Source: Podospora pseudoanserina (Eukaryota > Ascomycota > Sordariomycetes > Sordariales > Podosporaceae). From it: a DNA stretch of 64,000 bases. The DNA lies in NCBI RefSeq assembly GCF_035222485.1, contig NC_085921.1:1054001-1118000 (forward strand). Reading direction: 5' to 3'. This document shows positions 57,397 through 64,000 of this stretch, in pieces. Made by a program: the position numbers and the translations under genes. Position 1 is the first letter of the stretch. The number at the start of each line of letters is the position of its first letter. The notes under the pieces were generated by a model, which did no database searches, was not told the DNA's origin, and worked only from the letters and a program-made list of their open reading frames with translations.

Positions 57397-60300
57397 TGGT
57401 TGCAGACGCACATCATCCTCCTGCTTCTTTCTGAGTGGTGTGTGGCCTCAGCAACATTCGTATGTCAATCGCCATCGAATGGTTTTGGCTTCTTGAGACG
57501 CGGCCTTACCGCACCAATCTCAGCATGGTTCACTTTTTGACAAATTCCTTCCACATATGCCGCTTTCTTTTTTGCACAGAATGCAGAGCTGCTTGAGCTA
57601 TTCCGCACATCGCTACCTCTACGAAGTTGGCGAGAGTCAGCCTAGAGGGACTACATTGACTAACAAGGCAAAAGGTTCCTCATTGTCTCAGATGCAGCTT
57701 GGCTAAGGTCTCTTCAGCAAACTCGGCATAGGTTCTAATCTCGGATTCAGCATCCCGACAGTTCACGGACGCTATAGAAAGCTCTGGTTATTCTTGGAAG
57801 GATTTTGGAAGCGACAACAGCCAGAACAACGCTACCAAAAAGACAAGCTCAACACCGGCCCCCAACCGCCGCTATCAACAAGGTGTGCCTGGCGGTCAGG
57901 ACTCTTGTCATACACAGCAGGCGTGGTTCGGCCCTGTCACCCCGGTGAGGACACGGCAGGAGAGCTTCTGGAAAAACCGGACGCATTTCTACAGCAAGGC
58001 ACCTTTGCCTTGAATTTATTGACACACTCAAGGGTCGAATGCAGCCGCCTCCCATAAGAAAAAACAATCTCCACACGACATGGGGTATTTTGCCGGAAAG
58101 TCGATCTCAAAAAGAAGGCCACAACTATCCCCAAAATGCGGGGAAATCTTGGGACCCTCGCGAAGAACCGGACCTGTAACGGCTTTGATGCTCCCTCAGC
58201 CTTGGGGTTCTTTTTGTTAGTGCGGGGATGACGTTTAAACCGAAGCGCCGAATGGAATGGTTCAAACAGAAAGCTTCTTAATGCGCTAGTTGGGGATTGT
58301 TAAAATGTATGTAAGCGGCTGCTGTACAATCGACCGACTTGAAGATATATCGCCGACCTGTTATCCAATTCCATCATTCGAATGAAACAAGCCCGGCAGG
58401 GTTAACCATGGAGTGTTTGCCGGCTGATCGTTTGGAAAGAGACTTGATCATCGCTGTTTCAACCTGAGAAGAAGCTCATCTGTCAAGTTCCAAAGCGGGG
58501 GGAGATTCAACGCTTCTGTTTTCAAGGCATAGGTATTTGGGATTGGTTTGGGGTATTCGTACTTGGCTACGACACACAAGTCCTATGCCTCCAGGATAAT
58601 AATCCCCTCTTTTGGACACCTTGTGCTGATATTAACAGGCACACAGACTTGGTCACTGTTCACCATGGCCTTTTGATCACCGCTTCGGGTGGCAAGGAGC
58701 GAAGCTGCTTGCAGTATAGCATGCTGATGCTGTGTGGCCATAGCTGTCATCACGCATGCTGTCGTCGTTATGATGAGCTTGACGAGGCTGGTCACACAGA
58801 CGACAGCGATCGTGACGAGGTTCGCCTGCTCTCTCGCACTTGTCCCAACAAACAGTCTGGCAACTGCACAGAAACCTGGTCGGTAGTATCCCATCGTCGC
58901 AACGCCCAGGAACTTCGCAACGGCGGGTTGTGTCTGCCAAGAGAAGGCGTCCCACTTTCCAACTTTTGGGTCTGCCGAAGTGCTCATCAACAGTTGCAGT
59001 GGTGATCGCCAGCGTTTTCCAGTCTCTGCCAGTGAGAGTGGCCGACGTTAGCCTCAAAGTAGCAAAGGACAGCCAGTTGGAGAGTGGCAGAAAGGTTGTT
59101 AGGGCGTGGTTGGCAAAGTCTTGGGAGCTGTGCTCACCGTCCATGCCGCGCATTGTTTTCGGTGGCCATGGTTTTGCCATTGTCCATCACTTACCCCGGA
59201 ACCTGCCAGAGCTGCTTACCATTTTGCCATGCGGCGTCCTCGTGATGCAGGACGGAGAAGGCCCCGGTTTCTGGGCTGACGGTAAGCGTACCATGGACAC
59301 ACTTCTCCATGATGCCATCATCACCTGGGTGGCCTATCTGAGCCCTTCTCGAGCATTGAAGTGACGAGTTTGAACGGATCTAGCCCCGTGGCCGACACAG
59401 CGAGTGACAGAAGAGGGTGGTGCCATTTTTTGATCTGGCACTTTCGAGTGGGTGTGGTCATCAGGAACAGGGGAATCTGTTTCCCCAGACTCAGTACGGA
59501 GCAGTGCTAGCCCGTTAACTCTCAGCTAACGCAATAGCCTCCCCCAGTGAGCAACCCCCCATCCCCCCTGCTCACCCCGGATTCCCCTCCATGTCCTGCT
59601 GGACCATGATTGGGGCTTTGAGGGCTGGGCGACGTTGGCAGGCCAGCCATCCAATGATTTGTCTGGATTTCCAACCCCTACAACCCTGCCACGCCGCTCC
59701 GGCCAAGGGTGCGCCTGGTTGCGAGTGCTGACCGACCGTTTCCATTTTTTCTCCGCAGATTCAATCGCATTTGGACTGGGCCAAGGTCGACCAGAGCCAG
59801 AGAGACCAGACTCCGCGTGGGCCGAAGTCCCCAACGTGCCAGCGGACGAGGGCCTGCAGCTTGGCTGTCCACGGCGCCTTTCCCTTTTTTCCCTCACCTC
59901 CCGGGCACACACACTCGTCCTGGCTTATCATCCCCCGTTCCGACTCTGGGCAGGGCATGTTGTCATTCATATTAAACCCACCCGCCCCGCCTGTCACGTC
60001 TCCCAATTCCCCCCTCTCGAATATAGATTTGCCTCTTTTTACTCTAGAATTCAAAATCTTTTGTCTGGTCCATCCATCAGTCAGTCCATGGTAAACGAGA
60101 CACCTGCACTACGACGACAAAGCCACGGGGTCCGAGACAGCTGGTGAGGTCTACCCTGCTACTGATCGCATCGCCCGCACCTCCCGTTCAGCCATTCCGC
60201 GCCGCCCGCAGCCCGATACCACCGCCACCACCACTTCTACTCTCAGCAAAAAAAAAAATCATACCGCGACGTTTTTTTTTTGTTGTGTAACGGTATCACT

Positions 60301-60436
60301 GTGCGAATGAGAGGATATCGATAGGCTATTTATTTTTGTTGTTGAAGAAAGAACGAAAAGAAGAAGCAAACGAATTCAGGGGTTATTTTTTTGTCGACCA
60401 AAACACAGACAGCAAGCAATCAACAAGACCGCCAAA
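57397..60436. other. Long upstream region of the FacB-type gene
   Basis: 3.0 kb, the longest gene-free stretch. ORFs to about 170 codons occur on both strands but overlap each other, lack domains and have no sensible splice partners. CT-rich and A/T-run segments (A11 near 60249, T9 near 60271) precede the FacB ATG. It may hold a long 5' leader and regulatory sites, or an unknown small gene or non-coding RNA. Confidence 0.4.
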
Positions 60437-63261
60437 ATGCCAGGAATTCTGCCTATGAAGGTCATCAAGGTGGGCACGAGCTCCCAGAGCCGTATTGCCC
60501 AGGCCTGCGACAGATGCCGCAGCAAGAAGATTCGCTGCGATGGCATTCGACCTTGCTGCTCGCAGTGCGCCAATGTTGGCTTTGAATGCCGCACCAGTGA
60601 CAAGCTCAGCCGTCGTGCCTTTCCAAGAGGCTACACCGAGTCGCTCGAGGAGCGCGTCCGCGCCTTGGAGTCGGAGGTTAGGGAGTTGAAGGATCTGTTG
60701 GACGAGAAGGATGAGAAGATCGACATGTTGTCCAAGATGCACAGCAACCGACGGTCACCGGCGGAATCACCACACAGATCACCACCGCCAACCAGTGTGA
60801 GACTGGAGTCTAGCCCACCACCAAGGGAAGATACCTTCCGTGTCCAGGCCTCACCGTTGCTGCTCGGTGTTGAGAATTCGGATTCGTACTTCATGGGCGC
60901 GTCGAGCGGGCGGAGCTTCATTGGTTTGTGGCCGTCTTTGAGCAGACTTGCTTTCTTGCCATGTTTTGCTAACATGCCATCCAGAATCATGCAAGAGGAA
61001 GATGCAGGAGAATGGCAAGTCGTGTGCCGATTTCAATCCAGAAGCGTTCTTGCACATCCAGGGGTGCTATCCTCTCGCACAAAAACAACCATCGCCGCAG
61101 ATGAGGGTTCCTCCACGGTTGTTCACCGACCGCTGCGTTAATGTTTACTTCCAGGAGTGGTCGCCCCTTTTCCCGGTCCTTCACAAGCCGACTTTTCTTC
61201 GCGTCTACGAGGAGTTTGTGGCGGACCCGGATAAGATCAAGAACAACCACAAGCTTGCGCAGCTGTACTTGGTCTTCGCGATCGCTGCGCTGTCGAGTGA
61301 ACAACCAGATCTCGAGCAGATCGCGGCGTGTGAACAGCAGTGGCAGCGGGCCCTCGAGGCGATTCTCATGGATAATACCATGGTGACGCTTCAGTGCCTG
61401 TTGCTTGCTCTCATGTACTGCACCATTCGGGCTGACTACAAGAGGCTCCAGCACTACAAGGGCATTGCTGTTGGTTTGTCGCACCGGTTGGGACTCCACC
61501 AGAGCCAGAAACGGTTCTCGTTTGGTGTCTTGACAATCGAGACCCGTAAGAAGGTCTTTTGGTCGCTTTATATGCTTGATTGGTATGTTCATCAGTCTAT
61601 CAATTCGCTCACAAGCACGTCACTGACCGGTCATAGCTTCTCTGCTGCCCTGCTCGGCCTCCCCAAGCTCCTCAAGGAAGAGGACATCCACTGCGAGTTC
61701 CCATCCGACACAGACGACGAATACGTCACGGAGAAGGGGTTCCAGCCGAGCCTTCCTGGCGAGGCGACCCGTTTGTCCAACGCGCTCGCCCTCTTCCGGG
61801 GATCCCGAGTGCTCGCAAAGGTGCTCGAGAAGATTTACCCTTCGGCCACCTCGCACGACCTGTCTCTCCAGCAAATGTCCGCTCTCGAGGCCGAGCTGGA
61901 CGAGTGGTACAATAACCTGCCCCAGCACCTCAAACTCACCTTCAAGCAGGACAAGCCCTCGACCGACGTGACAGGCAGCCGGTCCCCTATCCTTGTAAGT
62001 TAGCGGACACTGCAAAATCCGATACCGCGTCGGTGCTCCACCGGTGCTAACCAGGTATCCAGGCCCTTGCATACTACTACATCCGAACCCTGATTTACCG
62101 CCCCGCAGTGACGTCTAGCCTGGGGCCCAAGGCGGCCCCGGCGCTGCTGTCGGTCGGCGAGTCGAGCAAGTGCATTATTCAGATTATTCAGCTGCTCGAG
62201 GAGCGGAGCCTGAGCTTTTCATTTTGCCTGAACAAGTACGACACGCTTATTCTCTGTGGCATGGTTTTGCTTTTTCAGACGTTGGACCTCAAGCCGGACA
62301 GCAAGGTGTTGAAGGACCACGAGAAGCTGGTCAACGCGGTGATCAAGGTGGTGGATAGGGCAAAAGCCCCGGGGTGCTATGACTTCAAGAGGGTGGCAGG
62401 GATGTTGATCGCGGTGGAGGAGCCGCCGGCGGTGGTGGTGCCAGCAGCAACGTCGCCCCCGCAGAGTTTGCCGACCCCGCCGAGGCAAAGCCCGGATTGT
62501 GCTGCTGCTCCGCATCAGTTGGGTCAGCAGCAACACCGAGCTTCACCCGGGGCTGCTCCGTCGCCGACGACGACCACGACGATCCACAAGACCATCAACA
62601 ACAACAGTCAGCGGCACAGCATGAGCGAGACGGACCTGAGGATGCAGCAGGAGAAGTTGAGAAGAATCTCCATGCCGCAACCGCAACTGCAACAACACAT
62701 CCAGCAAGCTCGGGATTTTTCCTCACGGACCCAAAGGGCGTCGTTTGACGGAGCAAGACCGCCGAATGTGCCTCTTCTTCAGAGAGATCAAAGGCTTAGC
62801 ATGAGCAGCAGCCATGCGCACCACCCTCACAACATGATGGCACGGATCTCGACGCCGTCGTCGCCCGTGCAGGCCCGTCCTCCGCCGCAGAGCCTGATAA
62901 GCCAGGCGCAGATCTTTGCGCAGATGCAGAAGCACTCTGGGGCCAGCACGTCGGAGTGGCAGGCGCTGCTGACGAGCATTGAGGGGGATCATCTGAATGT
63001 GTATGATGCTATTTATGGGGGGCCGGGGTTGAGCATGGCTACTGCTGGAGACGCAAGTCCTGTGAGTGTGAGTGCTACTTCCGTGCCGACGGCGGGGGGG
63101 TGGTCGCCTGAGAGTTGGGATGTGACGGGGTTTAATTTGGGGGATTTCGGTGGGGACAAAACGGTGGTGGGCATGGGACGGCGCAGAGTGTGTTGAGTTT
63201 GCCGAGCGAGGATAGTTTGAGTTGTAGTGAGGCTGAGATGGGCGGGCCGCCGGGGGGATGA
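60437..63261 (+). CDS. facB: Zn2Cys6 activator of FacB / ACU-15 / Cat8 type
   Basis: Regulator of acetate use, glyoxylate cycle and gluconeogenesis in fungi. Exons 60437-60923, 60985-61582, 61637-61994, 62063 onward. N-terminus [12 protein letters not shown], then the zinc cluster [20 protein letters not shown] with [10 protein letters not shown], linker [20 protein letters not shown] and a heptad coiled coil ([20 protein letters not shown]) for dimerisation. The middle homology region is clear ([53 protein letters not shown]). The tail is Gln/Ser/Pro rich. As written, the frame stops at 63196 (858 aa). If one base is missing at GGTGGTGGGC (about 63168), it continues to 63261 with an acidic, Ser-rich end ([18 protein letters not shown]) typical of an activation domain. 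The factor name is by recognition of the DNA-binding region. Confidence 0.88.
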
Positions 63262-64000
63262 GGTTGGATGGGTTGGGGATTTTGGGGGGGGGGGTTTGAT
63301 GGGAGGGGGGTTGTTCGGTTGCTGGGGAGGGTATTTGGTTGATGGGTTGGAGTTTGGAATCTGATGTATAGGTATCTTGACTTTTTGACGAGTTTCAAGG
63401 GCGTGGAGTATTGGAGTTGGGTTTGGTATTTATTCTCGGTTGGGGGGCGAGGGACCTGGAATTGGGCTTGGATACCGACGGTACCGGCTGGAGTTTTCGA
63501 TAGTCATTCATCATCGGGTGGTATTTGGTTCTATGATGACAGGTTGCAAAGCTTGCATTTGTTGGATCTTTTCGGTGGGGGGATGGGGGGATGGTGGTGT
63601 TTATATTAACGCTCGCTTTGTTTTTTTTTTTTTTTTTTTTTCTTTTTTGAGCGGATGGATATTATGGTCTTTTTTGGGGATTCTTGGGGTTTATATGGTT
63701 CAACATATGGTTATTTTAGTTACAGACGGATTTTTGGTCAGTTAGTATAGCGGGATTTTAGCTATCAATGAATGGAGTCAAAAGCATTCATACACATCCA
63801 GTTGTGACCGATCATGGTAGAGGTTGAGTTGAGCTTCCCCCTTGAGACATGCGTCGAGTGTTGTGAGACACCAAGAACACCAAGACATGGACAAGAATGG
63901 TCTGGTCTCCGATAAGAAATCCGAATAGCCTCTTCCCTTTGGCGGTGCATTTACGATAGCCGCCAGAGCCCAAGCCTGTGGGCATCGTTGCGCACCTTGC
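63262..64000. other. 3' flank of FacB, G/T-rich
   Basis: G- and T-rich sequence with a T run of about 20 at 63619-63641. No gene recognised before the window ends. Confidence 0.5.

Noticed and set aside
21343-58360. Shared AGATATATCGCCGA at about 21346 and 58342
   Set aside because: Fourteen bases in two intergenic spots without further similarity; not enough for a repeat family.
58583-58990. Minus-strand ORF of 135 codons with a hydrophobic stretch
   Set aside because: Overlapped by an opposite ORF of similar length, no domain, no splice partners; not enough to call a gene.

Overview
This is a gene-dense stretch of a filamentous ascomycete nuclear genome, most likely a sordariomycete (Sordariales such as Podospora or Chaetomium relatives). 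The basis is introns of about 50-115 bp with GT..AG ends and CTAAC/CTGAC-like branch sites, a filamentous-fungal gene set (FacB-type regulator, GH55 glucanase, fungal P450s, Nup85 with a long N-terminal extension), many simple repeats and very few transposon traces. The genus is inference. I recognise 21 protein genes and one tRNA-Ser(AGA).

Layout: 1.0-4.35 kb SPT16 (FACT histone chaperone, +); 4.9-6.9 kb an RPA1/MEIOB-like OB-fold protein (-); 7.3-9.1 kb a 4-coumarate-CoA-ligase-like acyl-CoA synthetase (-); 10.3 kb tRNA-Ser (-); 10.5-13.3 kb a GH55 beta-1,3-glucanase (-, reading frame broken twice); 14.4-18.6 kb a Nup2-type FG nucleoporin (-); 20.2-20.7 kb peroxisomal SCP2 (-); 21.7-25.9 kb NUP85 (-, several frame breaks); 27.0-30.0 kb a Boi/Pob1-like SH3-SAM-PH protein (-); 32.0-32.9 kb dienoyl-CoA isomerase (+); 33.0-33.3 kb TFB5 (-); 34.2-37.3 kb a secreted Pro-rich protein and a one-span membrane protein (+,+); 37.5-39.6 kb an MFS transporter (-); 41.0-50.4 kb a block of ERG5/CYP61 (-), a Zn2Cys6 regulator (+), a CYP7/8-like P450 (-) and another P450 (+); 52.1 kb PMP3-like proteolipid (+); 53.6-55.2 kb a Ygr210-type Obg GTPase (-); 55.8-57.4 kb a SET-domain methyltransferase (+); 60.4-63.3 kb a FacB/ACU-15-type Zn2Cys6 activator (+).

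Themes. (1) Lipid and acetyl-CoA metabolism: the acyl-CoA synthetase, SCP2 and dienoyl-CoA isomerase each carry a CCTCGG/CCGAGG box 160-235 bp upstream of the ATG, and an acetate/gluconeogenic-type regulator lies at the right end. (2) Nuclear pore: two nucleoporins with FG/LF repeats flank SCP2; the Nup85 extension has a tandem LF repeat. (3) ERG5 shares a 553-bp divergent promoter with a Zn2Cys6 regulator; that promoter contains a perfect 16-bp inverted repeat, and two more P450 genes follow, with no polyketide, peptide or terpene backbone gene in the window. (4) Two very small exons (10 and 13 nt) are required to restore conserved motifs. (5) Four genes (GH55, NUP85, a membrane protein, FacB) show frame breaks that all fall in G or C runs, which points to base-calling errors more than to gene decay. 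No CRISPR array, rRNA, intact transposon or virus-derived element was seen.
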